Positions 28,357-38,004 of a stretch of DNA of 64,000 bases are shown here, piece after piece. A program made the position numbers and the translations under genes. Source of the DNA: Candidatus Chloroploca sp. Khr17 (lineage in GTDB: Bacteria; Chloroflexota; Chloroflexia; Chloroflexales; Chloroflexaceae); assembly GCF_004138165.1 (NCBI RefSeq), contig NZ_RYFF01000004.1, positions 62,001 to 126,000 on the forward strand, read 5' to 3'. Under the pieces are notes generated by a model, which saw only the letters and a program-made list of their open reading frames with translations, did not search any database and was not told the origin of the DNA. How positions within the stretch are numbered: position 1 is the first letter of the stretch; each line of letters starts with the position of its first letter.

Positions 28357-29487
28357 CTAGGCCTCTACCGCGCTCCGCCGAATCGCATAGTGCATCATGC
28401 CCAGGACAATCAGGCCGAGACAGAGCAGTGCCACCAGTTTTGCACTCGCGGGGATGGCAAGCAGGGCAATAACTCCAAAAACGGTGCTGAGCGTGTAATA
28501 GATCATGACGACCTGACGCTGCGAGAGGCCCAGATCAAGCAGGCGATGGTGCAGGTGATCGCGTCCCGCACGTGCAGCCGAGTCGCCCCGCACCGTGCGA
28601 CTCAAAATCAGCCAGGCCATGTCAATCAAGGGCAGCCCCATCACGAGTAACGCGGTGGCTAGTTTGGCCCCACCAATGATAGCACTGACCCCCAGAATGT
28701 ACCCCAGCGACATCGCGCCTACATCACCCATAAACGTGCGTGCCGGGTGCAGGTTAAAGGGTAAAAAGCCCGCACATGCCCCCGCCAGAGCAAGCGGCAG
28801 AAACGCAACCGTGTATTGTGGCGGCTCAAGACTTAGGGTGTGCAAGGCGAGAATAACCCCGGCAATCAGCGTGATGCCCCCCGCCAATCCATCCAATCCA
28901 TCCGTCCAGTTGACCATGTTCTGCATCCCGACAATCCAGAAGACCGTGGCCCCAATAGCAAGCCACGGACTCAGGTTATGCAGATGAATCTGTTGGAGAA
29001 AGGGGAAATTAAAGGCCGTCAGAATAATGCCCCGTGCCTCGGTGGCTTGCCCCATCGCATCAGGATAGAGCGTCTGATCCCAGAGGTAGGGGCCAACCGC
29101 GATCAAAGCCGCCACGATATGCAGCACGAGGCGCCGTCCGGCAGGCAAATTGCGCAGGTCGTCAATGAGGCTGACACACGCCACAACGCTCAATCCCGCA
29201 AGCAAAAGCCCTAGCCGTATGCGTTCGGCTGAGGTGCGTTGTAACACAGGATCAAGCTGCTCAAAGGCAAAACTCGCGAGCAAGGCGATGGCAAAACCAG
29301 CAATCATCGCTAGGCCACCGACTGTTGGCGTCGCGATCCGATGCACATGGCGCGGCCCTGGCTGCGCTACCCATCCCTCGCGCTTGCTCAACCGGATCAG
29401 CGGTGGCGTGAGCAAGGCGGTGAGCACCAGAGCAACCCCAAAGGTGAGCGCCAAGGCAAGGGTTACCATATGACGTTGCCCGATCAA
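28357..29487 (-). CDS. WecA/MraY-family undecaprenyl-phosphate sugar-1-phosphate transferase
   Basis: Polytopic membrane enzyme of the polyprenyl-phosphate N-acetylhexosaminyl-1-phosphate transferase family, which starts assembly of cell-wall or surface glycans. Up to 376 residues, almost entirely hydrophobic (about 10-11 membrane helices). Family motifs: [20 protein letters not shown] (Asp-Asp), [27 protein letters not shown] and the His motif [11 protein letters not shown]. Two starts are possible: TTG 29487, overlapping the upp stop (TTGA), or ATG 29469; no good ribosome site marks either, and coupling favours the first while the usual N-terminus favours the second. No lipopolysaccharide or teichoic acid genes are adjacent, so the sugar is not identifiable; a WecA/TagO-like role is more likely than MraY. 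Confidence 0.9.
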   Translation of the reverse strand: MIGQRHMVTLALALTFGVALVLTALLTPPLIRLSKREGWVAQPGPRHVHRIATPTVGGLAMIAGFAIALLASFAFEQLDPVLQRTSAERIRLGLLLAGLSVVACVSLIDDLRNLPAGRRLVLHIVAALIAVGPYLWDQTLYPDAMGQATEARGIILTAFNFPFLQQIHLHNLSPWLAIGATVFWIVGMQNMVNWTDGLDGLAGGITLIAGVILALHTLSLEPPQYTVAFLPLALAGACAGFLPFNLHPARTFMGDVGAMSLGYILGVSAIIGGAKLATALLVMGLPLIDMAWLILSRTVRGDSAARAGRDHLHHRLLDLGLSQRQVVMIYYTLSTVFGVIALLAIPASAKLVALLCLGLIVLGMMHYAIRRSAVEA

Positions 29488-30113
29488 CCCGTCCCAAACT
29501 GACGATCGCCAGCATCACCCAGGCCTGGCACAATGTAGCCGCGCTCATTGAGAAAACGGTCAATCGCGGCCAGATGAATATCAACATCGGGATGCGCAGC
29601 CGTCAATGCCTGCACACCCTCGGGGGAAGCAATCAACCCGAGGAATTTGATCCGCCGTGCCCCCCACTGCTTGAGAATATCTACTGCAGCCACGGCTGAA
29701 CCACCCGTTGCTAGCATTGGATCAACGATCAACGACAGATCAATATTCGGTTCTGAAGGTAGTTTATTATAATACGTGACCGGCTGAAGCGTCTCGTGAT
29801 CACGGTAGAGACCCAGATGCCACACATGCACGGTCGGCAAAATATCAATAATGGCCTCAGACATTCCCAGGCCTGCCCGCAGAATCGGAATGACTCCGAT
29901 GCGATCAGCGACTTCAAAGCCTTCACACGGGGCCAACGGCGTCTGCACCGTCAGCGGGGCAAGACTGAGATCTTCCGTCGCTTCATAAAAGATCAACTGG
30001 GCAATCTCGCGCACTAGTTCACGGAATTTCTTCGGTTCAGTCAGATTGCTCCTGAGCAAGGCCAGTTTATGTTGAACAAGCGGATGGGTGGAAACAAAGA
30101 CCTGATCGCCCAT
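29484..30113 (-). CDS. upp: Uracil phosphoribosyltransferase
   Basis: Converts uracil and PRPP to UMP in pyrimidine salvage. 209 residues, the usual length. Signature features: [15 protein letters not shown] at the N-terminus, [15 protein letters not shown], the PRPP-binding loop [16 protein letters not shown], and the C-terminal [17 protein letters not shown] that binds uracil. The gene lies 12 bp downstream of the response-regulator gene and overlaps the following membrane transferase gene, so it sits inside the clp-regulator transcription unit. Confidence 0.97.
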   Translation of the reverse strand: MGDQVFVSTHPLVQHKLALLRSNLTEPKKFRELVREIAQLIFYEATEDLSLAPLTVQTPLAPCEGFEVADRIGVIPILRAGLGMSEAIIDILPTVHVWHLGLYRDHETLQPVTYYNKLPSEPNIDLSLIVDPMLATGGSAVAAVDILKQWGARRIKFLGLIASPEGVQALTAAHPDVDIHLAAIDRFLNERGYIVPGLGDAGDRQFGTG

Positions 30114-30125
30114 AGCAAGGCACCT

Positions 30126-30860
30126 CTACGCTTCAGTGAGTTTATACCCTACACCTCGAACCGTCACGATCAACACCGGGCGTGAGGGCACTTCCTCCAC
30201 CTTCTCGCGCAGGCGTCGTATACAGACATCTACCAGATTCGTCTCGCCCGCATACTCGTAGCCCCATACCTCACGAAACAGTGTCTCACGGTCAAAGACC
30301 TGACCGGGATTCGCCGCCAGAAAATAGAGCAATTCAAACTCCATTGGCGTCAGATTGACACTCTGCTCGCGGACGGTCACGTAATGGCGTGGACCATCAA
30401 TAAAGAGCGGTCCGATCCGCAGTGTGGGTGGGGCTCGTCGCGACTTATAGCCCTCGACCCGACGCAGGATCGACTCGACACGGGCAATCAACTCCACCGT
30501 CTTGAATGGTTTGCGAATATAATCGTCAGCCCCGAGTTCAAAGCCTTGAATGACATCATCAGTCCCATCTCGGCTCGTCAGGATCACAATAGGGACGTCG
30601 CTTTCAGCCCGGATGTGCCGACACACTTCAAAGCCATCAGCAAAAGGCATCATCACGTCAAGAATGACCACATCAAACGGTTGCTTACGAAACGCCTCGA
30701 CCGCGTCAAGCCCATTACTAACCGCCGTCAGTTCATAGCGCGGATCACTGAGGGTGACTTTGATCAAATGGGCGATGGACGGGTCATCATCGGCGATCAA
30801 AATACGCCGGGGGGGGCGTGGATCTTCAACGGCCCGGTCATTTGTACGAAGGAAAGGCAT
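30126..30860 (-). CDS. OmpR-family response regulator without adjacent kinase
   Basis: 244 residues. Residues 19-135 form a receiver domain (IADDDPS, phosphoacceptor Asp68 in VVILDVMMP, Thr in VILTSRDG, Lys in DDYIRKPFK), followed by a winged-helix DNA-binding domain (LTPMEFELLYFLAANPGQVFDR motif region, ending VRGVGYKLTEA). No histidine kinase lies next to it; it is 15 bp downstream of clpX and 12 bp upstream of upp, so it is an orphan within a proteostasis operon. It may be driven by one of the large kinases in this genome, but which one cannot be told. Confidence 0.93.
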   Translation of the reverse strand: MPFLRTNDRAVEDPRPPRRILIADDDPSIAHLIKVTLSDPRYELTAVSNGLDAVEAFRKQPFDVVILDVMMPFADGFEVCRHIRAESDVPIVILTSRDGTDDVIQGFELGADDYIRKPFKTVELIARVESILRRVEGYKSRRAPPTLRIGPLFIDGPRHYVTVREQSVNLTPMEFELLYFLAANPGQVFDRETLFREVWGYEYAGETNLVDVCIRRLREKVEEVPSRPVLIVTVRGVGYKLTEA

Positions 30861-30875
30861 CCGTATAGAACCTGA

Positions 30876-32189
30876 TCAGACGGCTTCATCAAGACGCCGC
30901 CGGTACTCACTGCGTTCGGTGCGGGGCATCAAGATCGGCAAGCCGCGCCCGTAAACAACTTCGGCATTGATAATGCATCGTCCAATATGTTCCTGAGCCG
31001 GCACCTCATACATTACATCAAGCAGCACTTCTTCGACAATGCTCCGCAAGGCACGCGCCCCGGTACGAGCCTGCATGGCCCGCTCAACAATTGCCTCGAT
31101 CCCATCCGCAGTGAATTCTAACTCACAATGATCAAGCGCCAGCAACTTCTGATACTGCTTGATCACAGCATTGCGCGGTTCGGTCAGAATCCGTGACATC
31201 GCGCTATGTGACAGCGGCTCAAGGGCCACAACCACCGGCAGACGCCCAATGAATTCAGGGATGAAGCCGTAGTGCATCAGATCATCAGGACTGATCTGCG
31301 CCACCAGGGCCGCGTGATCATCGACTGTATGCTCTGTCGCCTGGCCGCCAAACCCGATCATTTGCCGACCCCGCAAGCGCTGTGTCACCACCGTTTCGAT
31401 GCCTTCGAAGGCACCACCACAGATAAAGAGCACGTTCGTCGTGTCAAACGAAATATACTCTTGCTGTGGATGTTTACGCCCTGGCAAAGGTGGTACATGC
31501 GCCACGCCGCCCTCAAGAATCTTCAAAAGAGCCTGCTGCACCCCTTCTCCCGAGACGTCGCGCGTAATCGAAGGATTATCAGCCTTACGGGCAATCTTAT
31601 CAATCTCATCAAGATAGATGATGCCGGTCTGCGCACGCTCAACATCACCATCGGCAGCCTGGATCAGACGCAAGAGGATATTTTCCACATCCTCGCCAAC
31701 ATACCCGGCCTCTGTCAGTGCTGTTGCGTCGGCGATCGCAAAGGGGACATCAAGAATACGAGCCAGCGTCTGTGCAAGCAAGGTCTTGCCACTGCCCGTT
31801 GGCCCAAGCAAGAGGATGTTGCTCTTGCTAATCTCAACATCATCAATTTTTGCCCCGGCGCGAACTCGCTTGTAGTGGTTGTAGACGGCAACTGAAAGCA
31901 CGATCTTCGCTCGATCCTGCCCAATCACATACTGGTCAAGTTTCTCACGCAACTTGCGCGGGGCAGGCAAGCGTGCCGGACCGGGCGGTGTATTGCGCCG
32001 CGGGGCCGCCATCTGCTGCTCGGTCTCTTCGGCAATGATCGCGCTACAGAGCGCCACACACTCATCACAGATAAAGACCGTACCTGGCCCGGCAATCAGG
32101 CGTTGCACCTCGTCCTGACCCCGACCACAAAACGAGCAGACATACGCTCCACGATTGTTACTACCACTATTATTACGAGAACGGGACAT
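30876..32189 (-). CDS. clpX: ATP-dependent unfoldase ClpX
   Basis: Hexameric AAA+ unfoldase feeding the ClpP protease. 437 residues from ATG 32189, which has a proper ribosome site (cggag) and gives the standard N-terminus; an in-frame start at 32216 lacks this. The N-terminal C4 zinc finger is CSFCG...CDECVALC. Then come Walker A GPTGSGKT, Walker [12 protein letters not shown], the pore-loop region and sensor RVTEPRNA-like segment [14 protein letters not shown], and the family C-terminus [11 protein letters not shown]. It is 108 bp downstream of clpP, in the classical tig-clpP-clpX order. A Gly/Pro/Arg linker separates the zinc finger from the AAA+ core. Confidence 0.97.
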   Translation of the reverse strand: MSRSRNNSGSNNRGAYVCSFCGRGQDEVQRLIAGPGTVFICDECVALCSAIIAEETEQQMAAPRRNTPPGPARLPAPRKLREKLDQYVIGQDRAKIVLSVAVYNHYKRVRAGAKIDDVEISKSNILLLGPTGSGKTLLAQTLARILDVPFAIADATALTEAGYVGEDVENILLRLIQAADGDVERAQTGIIYLDEIDKIARKADNPSITRDVSGEGVQQALLKILEGGVAHVPPLPGRKHPQQEYISFDTTNVLFICGGAFEGIETVVTQRLRGRQMIGFGGQATEHTVDDHAALVAQISPDDLMHYGFIPEFIGRLPVVVALEPLSHSAMSRILTEPRNAVIKQYQKLLALDHCELEFTADGIEAIVERAMQARTGARALRSIVEEVLLDVMYEVPAQEHIGRCIINAEVVYGRGLPILMPRTERSEYRRRLDEAV

Positions 32190-32215
32190 GAATTTCTCCG
32201 CTAATCCCCAGGTCA

Positions 32216-32285
32216 AGGTCGATCATCGAACCCCGAGTGCCATGGCAAGCCCTGATCTACCCCTTTCAGGCCCGTTGATCGACCT
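32216..32285 (-). other. Long-range paired element in the clpP-clpX spacer
   Basis: Bases 32216-32225 are a perfect 10-bp complement of 32276-32285; the 50-base interior contains a small palindrome (gccatggc). The paired element fills most of the 108-bp gap and ends about 27 bases before the clpX start. Could be an RNA processing or stabilising structure; function unproven. Confidence 0.35.
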
Positions 32286-32297
32286 CACCCGGTCATG

Positions 32298-32945
32298 TCA
32301 CTTCTTGTCAGTCAAATCTTCGCGACTCAGAATTTCATCAATAATGCCGTACTCTTTGGCCTGTTCAGGCGTCATAAAGAGATCACGGTCAAAATCTTTG
32401 GCAATGCGCTCAACTGTCTGACCCGTATCCTTTGAAAGCAATTCTCGCACCACCTGCTGCATGCGCAGCAGCTCACGCGCCATAATCTCGACATCAGGCG
32501 CATAGCCCCGCGCCCCACCACCAGCAGGATGCATATGGATCGTCGAGTGCGGCAGACTATAGCGTTTGCCGCGCGCCCCACCCGCAAGGATCGGTGTGGC
32601 CATACTTCCTGCCATCCCTACACAGACGGTGGCAACATCCGGGCGAATGTGGCGCATCGTATCATAGATCCCCAACCCGGCGGTAACCGAACCGCCTGGG
32701 CTATTGATATAAAGCCAGATATCGCGATCGGGATCTTCACTTTCAAGAAAGAGCAACTGGGCGACGATCAGATTAGCAATCTGATCTTCAACCGGCGTCC
32801 CAAGGATGATGATCCGTTCCTTGAGCAGCCGTGAATAAATATCAAAGGCCCGCTCACCACGACTCGTACTCTCAACAACCATTGGAATCAGAGCTTCGGG
32901 GCCTTGTGATGACCATTCCATGCTCTTGGGCGAAAGCCATTTCAT
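32298..32945 (-). CDS. clpP: ATP-dependent Clp protease proteolytic subunit ClpP
   Basis: Serine peptidase that forms the tetradecameric chamber. 215 residues. The catalytic triad can be placed at Ser114 (GMAGSMA), His139 (IHMHPAGG) and Asp188 (DFDRDLFM), with the same spacing as in E. coli ClpP (25 and 49 residues). Other landmarks are [10 protein letters not shown]-like [19 protein letters not shown] and [12 protein letters not shown]. The ATG at 32945 overlaps the tig stop codon (ATGA). The first 20 residues before IPMVVE are likely removed as a propeptide. Confidence 0.97.
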   Translation of the reverse strand: MKWLSPKSMEWSSQGPEALIPMVVESTSRGERAFDIYSRLLKERIIILGTPVEDQIANLIVAQLLFLESEDPDRDIWLYINSPGGSVTAGLGIYDTMRHIRPDVATVCVGMAGSMATPILAGGARGKRYSLPHSTIHMHPAGGGARGYAPDVEIMARELLRMQQVVRELLSKDTGQTVERIAKDFDRDLFMTPEQAKEYGIIDEILSREDLTDKK

Positions 32946-34387
32946 AGGGTTCGTTCCTCACTTGTCACAGGCTCATCACGTGTCACCGGTGCTGTTTCGC
33001 TCACGCTGGTTGCCTCAGCGTCCTGAGCCTCACCCTCAAGCGCTTCTACCGCAGACCCTGCCTCATCGACTGGTTCTTCTGCCACGCTAGGTTCAATCCC
33101 GGCCGCAAGCTTGAGTACCCGCTCACGCAATTTACGGTCAATCAACGCATTGAAAATCATGCCACGCATCTCACCCTGAAAGGCATGCATGACCTGAGCG
33201 CGCTGCTCTTCACTGTAATCAGCGACCGCACGGATAATCTCGGCCTCGATCTCTTCTTCCGCGACATTCAATTCTTCACGTTCCACGACCTCGGCCAAAG
33301 CGAGCGTCACTCTCGTGCGCTTCTCGGCCTCGGGCAAGAGGGCCGCAATCGCCTGCTCTCTGGTTTCACCACGAAACTGGAGCATCTGCTCGAGCGTAAT
33401 GCCGTAGCGAGCAAATTCGCGGCCCTGATCTTTCAGCATATCATCCGCCATGTTCTCGATCATGACGTCAGGGATATCAAACTCGGTTATCTCGAGCACA
33501 TGATCGATGAACGTATCAAGCACTTTGCGCTCGGCAACATGACGCGCCGTTGTTTCAAGATCATTGCGTGTCTTGGTGCGGAGTTCTTCGAGGGTTCCCT
33601 CAAATTCTTGCAACTGGGGCAACTCTTCCCACGGCGGCAAGACCCGCTCTTGCATGCCCAGTACTTCAACTTTGAACGTGACTTCCTTGCCACGCACACG
33701 CTCATCTTCATGATCCTCAGCCATCTGCGAAACAACGTCAACGTTATCACCAACGTTGACCCCGATGAGTGCAGTGTAAAGTTCGTCTAGCAGACGACCT
33801 TTGACTAGATCGAGGGTATGTTCAGGGCGCTCCTCGCCTTCTTCGCGCTCATCAAGTGTTTCACCATTGACAAAGGTCTCAAGGTGGACTTTGAGGCTAT
33901 CACCCTCCTGGGTTGGCCGTGGCTCGTCCAGTTCCTTGAGCACCACATGACGATCACGCATTGCCTCCATCATGCCTTCAAGCTGTTCGTCAGTGATTTC
34001 ATCAGGCTCGAACGGTACCTGGATCGTCTGGTAATCACCAACCTTGACGGTGGGGGGCAAGGGCACCGTAATGGTGAAAACAAAGGGATCAACCGAGGTA
34101 ATGACATCAAGTTCGGCAGGGCCAATTGGTTCGATCTCTTCTTGGATGATTGCATCCTGAAAGGCTTTTGAGATCAGATCATTCTGAGCATCTTGAATCA
34201 GTGCTTCGCGCCCAAAGGTACGCTCAATGATGACACGCGGTGCTTTGCCTCGGCGAAAACCATGAATCTGATACTTCTGAGAAAAACGACGAGCAGCCTG
34301 GTCAAGCCCGCGCTCGAAGCGTGCTGCATCAAGCTCAATCTGCAAAGACATCCGGCTCTTGGGTAATTTTTCGGTGGTAACCTTCAC
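32942..34387 (-). CDS. tig: Trigger factor (ribosome-associated chaperone/PPIase)
   Basis: Folding helper bound at the ribosome exit tunnel. 481 residues in the family order: N-terminal ribosome-binding domain with signature [17 protein letters not shown] (about 43-59), a central FKBP-like PPIase domain (about 155-240: [26 protein letters not shown]), and a long helical C-terminal arm. The last 50 residues are Glu/Ala/Ser-rich and probably disordered, longer than in most homologues. The start is GTG 34387 with a good ribosome site (ggagag). First gene of the tig-clpP-clpX-regulator-upp-transferase unit; a strong promoter lies about 100 bp upstream. Confidence 0.96.
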   Translation of the reverse strand: MKVTTEKLPKSRMSLQIELDAARFERGLDQAARRFSQKYQIHGFRRGKAPRVIIERTFGREALIQDAQNDLISKAFQDAIIQEEIEPIGPAELDVITSVDPFVFTITVPLPPTVKVGDYQTIQVPFEPDEITDEQLEGMMEAMRDRHVVLKELDEPRPTQEGDSLKVHLETFVNGETLDEREEGEERPEHTLDLVKGRLLDELYTALIGVNVGDNVDVVSQMAEDHEDERVRGKEVTFKVEVLGMQERVLPPWEELPQLQEFEGTLEELRTKTRNDLETTARHVAERKVLDTFIDHVLEITEFDIPDVMIENMADDMLKDQGREFARYGITLEQMLQFRGETREQAIAALLPEAEKRTRVTLALAEVVEREELNVAEEEIEAEIIRAVADYSEEQRAQVMHAFQGEMRGMIFNALIDRKLRERVLKLAAGIEPSVAEEPVDEAGSAVEALEGEAQDAEATSVSETAPVTRDEPVTSEERTL

Positions 34388-34483
34388 GCTGACATCTCTC
34401 CGTACTCAAAGCTACACTGCACGAGCACTAGCTGTACCACAAGGCACAACAGCACGCGCCGCTGCGAGACGCTATCCTGTGCC

Positions 34484-34512
34484 ATTATAGCACGTTGATG
34501 CGGTCGTGGAAA
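34484..34512 (-). promoter_or_regulatory. Promoter of the tig-clpPX unit
   Basis: Minus strand: TTTCCA (34507-34512), 17-base spacer, TATAAT (34484-34489) preceded by TGC, a perfect extended -10 box. The leader to the GTG at 34387 would be about 90 bases. Confidence 0.65.
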
Positions 34513-34533
34513 GTCTCAGGTCGTTTGCGCTGG

Positions 34534-34562
34534 TTGACAGCGCTTCTTCTTCATGGTACATG
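34534..34562 (+). promoter_or_regulatory. Weak promoter candidate for the metalloprotease gene
   Basis: A perfect TTGACA (34534-34539) is followed after 17 bases by TACATG, a poor -10 match. It diverges from the tig promoter; the two -35 boxes are about 22 bases apart. Confidence 0.35.
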
Positions 34563-34630
34563 TTACCCCAACTTCATCTGCGTCGTAACCTTTTTCCGGC
34601 ACCCTGTTAGTGCTGGAGGAGTAAACTATC

Positions 34631-35602
34631 TTGTCGCCTATTCAACGCGCAATGACAGCGCTTGCATCGGTTGTCGGCTTGCTCACCCTTTTTGTGCTGT
34701 TAGGAGCTGGTGTGCCTGAGCCTTCACCTTCGATGTACTCTGCTGCTGTTGTTGTCGCCCCTCAGCAACTGACGCCTTCAGCAGTGGCCGTTTTGCCAAC
34801 TGCGACGGTAACACCAATCCCGTTGCATCCAACCGCAACCCTTGCACGCCGCGATTTTAATGAAACGACGGCAATCAAGGTTGCCCCCACGAGTTTCCTC
34901 CCCGGACGCGGGCCTGCGCTCCCCGGTGAGTTTGTCTATGCTAGTCGCCGAGTCGATTTTTATGTGGGGCGGGGAACCTTTGCTCCTGAACAGGTCATTG
35001 AACTTGCCCTCAAGTCCGACCACGCCCTCTCGTACATGCAACGCCGTTTTGCGGTAACCCTGAATGAGCGCATTTCAGCTGGTGTCTACCATACAAGCCT
35101 CGCGCCTGGTCAAGGGACACGTGGCATTGCGTACACCCACGGCAATACGAATGTTCGTATTTATTACCGTGCCGACGAAGACATGCATAATGCGCTCGTC
35201 ATCCTGGCGCACGAGTTTGCGCATGCACTTCAGGCCGAAGCTTATGGCAAAGACGCGCAGTCCCGTTCCGATCTGGTTTTACTCGAGGGCCTCGCGAGTT
35301 GGATCGCTGGCGAATACTGGTTGAGCCTGTCAGGCGCCGTATCATTTCAAGAGCTCGCCCAAAATCACTATCAGGCTGGCTATACGAGCAGTCTTGCGAC
35401 CATGGATCGCCGCAATCAGAATGTTGCCTACGATATGTGGGTCGGCTTTGTTGATTATCTGACCCGTACCTATGGCTGGGATAAGTTCAATACGCTCTAT
35501 GCCAATGGTCGTGGGCGTGCCGCAGGCTCAGCCAATTATGCCGAGATCTATGGCAAGTCGTTTCAGGAGTTGCAAAACGAATGGTATGCGACTCTCCGGT
35601 AG
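34631..35602 (+). CDS. Secreted gluzincin-type zinc metalloprotease (peptidase MA-like)
   Basis: 323 residues. A hydrophobic N-terminal segment (about 8-26) looks like a signal peptide or anchor; residues 30-100 are Pro/Thr/Ala-rich; the rest is a peptidase domain. The zinc motif HEFAH (His194, Glu195, His198) is followed 21 residues later by Glu219 in LLEGLASWIAGEYW, the gluzincin pattern of the peptidase MA-like group. The best start is TTG 34631, ten bases after tggaggag; ATG 34652 is the alternative and would shorten the signal region. Acts outside or at the membrane. Substrate unknown. It stands alone, divergent from tig and convergent with the dehydrogenase operon. Confidence 0.85.
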   Translation: MSPIQRAMTALASVVGLLTLFVLLGAGVPEPSPSMYSAAVVVAPQQLTPSAVAVLPTATVTPIPLHPTATLARRDFNETTAIKVAPTSFLPGRGPALPGEFVYASRRVDFYVGRGTFAPEQVIELALKSDHALSYMQRRFAVTLNERISAGVYHTSLAPGQGTRGIAYTHGNTNVRIYYRADEDMHNALVILAHEFAHALQAEAYGKDAQSRSDLVLLEGLASWIAGEYWLSLSGAVSFQELAQNHYQAGYTSSLATMDRRNQNVAYDMWVGFVDYLTRTYGWDKFNTLYANGRGRAAGSANYAEIYGKSFQELQNEWYATLR

Positions 35603-35622
35603 GCCTCTGGAGCTATACCGCA

Positions 35623-35656
35623 TAGGGTGGGTAGGGCGTTTGCCCTACCCACCCTA
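35623..35656. terminator. 15-bp perfect stem-loop between convergent genes
   Basis: Bases 35623-35637 pair perfectly with 35642-35656, loop gttt, located between the metalloprotease (+) and the E2 gene (-). Likely bidirectional terminator; no T-run. Confidence 0.6.
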
Positions 35657-35670
35657 GCGGCATCCCCCAC

Positions 35671-36987
35671 CTACACAGCTTCAAGCGCACGCTTGATAGC
35701 TAGCAAAAACGCATCTGCCGTCGCCCCGTCAGCAATGCGGTGATCAAAGGTGAGTGAGAGATACGCCATCGGCTTGATCGCAATCGCATCTACCCCCTGC
35801 TGGGTGATGACGATCGGTCGTTTGACGATCGCCCCAACGCCAAGAATCGCAGCCTGGGGCTGATTGATGATCGGGGTGGCAAAGAGGCTGCCTCCAACCC
35901 CATGATTGGTGATGGTAAAGGTGCCGCCCTGCGTCTCGTCTGGTTGGAGCCGCCGTGTGCGTGCGCGACTTGCCAGATCACCTACCACCCGCGCCAGACC
36001 AAGCAGGTTCTTTTCGTCGGCATCGCGAACCACCGGTACCAGCAGGCCTTCATCGAGCGCAACGGCCACCCCAATGTGGATGCGCCGATGCATCAGAATG
36101 CCTTCGGCGGTGAAACTGCCATTAAAGACTGGTGTTTGGCCCAGCGCCGTCGCTACCGCCTGGACGACATACGGTGTCACCGTCAGGCGTACGCCCTGTT
36201 GCTCAAAGCTCGCCCGGTGCGCCTCACGGTGCGCCATAACGCTGCTCAGGTCAACTTCCATCACGGTGGTTACATGGGGCGAGATGCGCACCGAGCGCTC
36301 CATGTGTTCGGCGATCCTGCGACGCATCGGCGAAAGCGGTACCAATTCAGCGTCTTCTGGCAAGGCAAGCCGTTCCACCGGACGTGCGTGCGATACCGAC
36401 ATTGCTGGCACTGCCTGCGCAACCGGGGGCACCATCGGTGGCACCGGGGCCGAGACAGCTGTCGCCGGTTGGGCTGGAGCGTTCGTGGTCGCACCGTCAC
36501 GCGACGCAACAAAGCGCAGAACATCTTGCTTGGTAATCCGGCCTCCCTGACCTGTTCCAGGAATACCCGCCGGATCAAGCCCATGTTCAGCTATCAGGCG
36601 AGCAACAACCGGCGAAAGAAACGTATTATGTGCCGGTGAAGAGGGTGTCGTCATTGCTGACCGAGCAGCCATAACCTCGGTACGAGGCATCGCCCCAGCC
36701 TCGGTGGGCGCTGGTGGCGCTGGGGCTGGCGCTATCGCTACCGCATCAGCCCGGCTACCCAATCGGGCAATGACCGTCCCTACCCGGACGGTTTCACCCT
36801 CTGGCACCAGAATCTCTAGCAATGTCCCAGCAACAGGTGCCGGTACCTCACTATCAACTTTATCGGTAATCACCTCAAGGAGAGGCTCATATTTCGCAAC
36901 GGGCTCGCCCGGTTGTTTCAACCAACGCCCGATGGTTCCCTCAGTAACACTCTCGCCCAGTTGGGGCATCGTAAGCTCGGTAGTCAT
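35671..36987 (-). CDS. Dihydrolipoamide acyltransferase (E2) of a 2-oxoacid dehydrogenase
   Basis: Core subunit that transfers the acyl group from lipoyl-lysine to CoA. 438 residues: lipoyl domain with Lys43 in EVITDKVDSE; an Ala/Pro-rich linker; peripheral-subunit-binding domain (FLSPVVARLIAEHGLD, GTGQGGRITKQDVLRF, about 124-160); a second Pro/Ala linker; and the catalytic domain with the active-site motif DHRIADG near the C-terminus. The MPQLGESVTEGTI start resembles branched-chain and 2-oxoglutarate E2 proteins. It is the last gene of the E1alpha-E1beta-E2 set. No E3 gene is adjacent. Branched-chain 2-oxoacid dehydrogenase is the likeliest identity, pyruvate or acetoin dehydrogenase remain possible. 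Confidence 0.93.
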   Translation of the reverse strand: MTTELTMPQLGESVTEGTIGRWLKQPGEPVAKYEPLLEVITDKVDSEVPAPVAGTLLEILVPEGETVRVGTVIARLGSRADAVAIAPAPAPPAPTEAGAMPRTEVMAARSAMTTPSSPAHNTFLSPVVARLIAEHGLDPAGIPGTGQGGRITKQDVLRFVASRDGATTNAPAQPATAVSAPVPPMVPPVAQAVPAMSVSHARPVERLALPEDAELVPLSPMRRRIAEHMERSVRISPHVTTVMEVDLSSVMAHREAHRASFEQQGVRLTVTPYVVQAVATALGQTPVFNGSFTAEGILMHRRIHIGVAVALDEGLLVPVVRDADEKNLLGLARVVGDLASRARTRRLQPDETQGGTFTITNHGVGGSLFATPIINQPQAAILGVGAIVKRPIVITQQGVDAIAIKPMAYLSLTFDHRIADGATADAFLLAIKRALEAV

Positions 36988-37011
36988 AGGTTGTTGCGTT
37001 CCATCTGTACA

Positions 37012-37995
37012 CTAATAGGCCGCGAGGCGGCGCATTGCCTCGGCAATCTTCTGGGGATTCGGCATAAAGGCATCTTCGAGCGACCGCGCAAATGGCATCG
37101 CAGGCACATCAGGCCCACCAAGCCGTACAATCGGGGCATCCAGATGCTCGAAGGCATGCTCGGCGATCAGGGCCGCGATTTCACCCCCGAAACCTCCGGT
37201 CAGGTTATCCTCGTGGACAATCAACACCTTGCCAGTCCGTCGGCTACTCGCCAGGATCGTCGGTACATCTAGCGGCCGCAGCGTACGCAAATCAACGACT
37301 TCAACACTCACCCCACTGGCAGCAAGACTCTGCGCTGCCTCAAGACAATAATGGATCATCAAGCCGTAGGCAAAAACAGAGAGATCCTCGCCAGGGCGTT
37401 TGATCTCCGCAGGCCCGATCGGTACGCGATAATCATGCTCGGGAACCTGCCCTTTGATCAAGCGGTAGGTCTTTTTATGTTCAAGAAAGAGCACGGGGTT
37501 ATTATCTTCAATCGCACTCTTCAACAGACCCTTGGCATCATAAGGAGTCGCAGGCGCAACCACCTTGAGCCCGGGCACGTGCGCAAAAAAAGCCTCGATA
37601 CTCTGACTATGGTAGAGTGCGCCGTGAATCCCGCCGCCATAGGGGGCACGAATCACCATCGGTACCGACCAGTCACCATTCGAACGATAATGGATGCGGG
37701 CAGCCTCCTGGACAATCTGATTAAAAGCGGGGGCAATGAAATCGGCAAACTGAATCTCAGCAATTGGGCGCGTATCATTCATCGCGGCCCCAATGCAGGC
37801 TCCGACAATCACACTCTCGGCAAGGGGCGAGTCAAGCACCCGCAAAGACCCATATTTGTCAATCAAGCCCTCGGTCACGCGAAAGACCCCCCCACGGCGT
37901 CCGACATCCTCCCCAAAAATAAAAATACGCTCGTCCTGAGCCATCATCTCATCGAGGCCCTGACGGATAGCCTCCAGCAGGTTTATTTCTGGCAT
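37012..37995 (-). CDS. 2-oxoacid dehydrogenase E1 component, beta subunit
   Basis: 327 residues, the usual length for the separate beta chain of the thiamine-diphosphate E1. Landmarks: FIFGEDVGRRGGVFRVTEGL at the N-terminus, DSPLAESVIVGACIGAAMND, EIQFADFIAPAFNQI, PYGGGIHGALYHSQS, and the C-terminal transketolase domain EVVDLRTLRPLDVPT with IVHEDNLTGGFGGEI. It pairs with the alpha subunit encoded nine bases upstream to decarboxylate the 2-oxoacid. The E2 gene follows 24 bases downstream. Confidence 0.95.
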   Translation of the reverse strand: MPEINLLEAIRQGLDEMMAQDERIFIFGEDVGRRGGVFRVTEGLIDKYGSLRVLDSPLAESVIVGACIGAAMNDTRPIAEIQFADFIAPAFNQIVQEAARIHYRSNGDWSVPMVIRAPYGGGIHGALYHSQSIEAFFAHVPGLKVVAPATPYDAKGLLKSAIEDNNPVLFLEHKKTYRLIKGQVPEHDYRVPIGPAEIKRPGEDLSVFAYGLMIHYCLEAAQSLAASGVSVEVVDLRTLRPLDVPTILASSRRTGKVLIVHEDNLTGGFGGEIAALIAEHAFEHLDAPIVRLGGPDVPAMPFARSLEDAFMPNPQKIAEAMRRLAAY

Positions 37996-38004
37996 AATTG
38001 TTTC

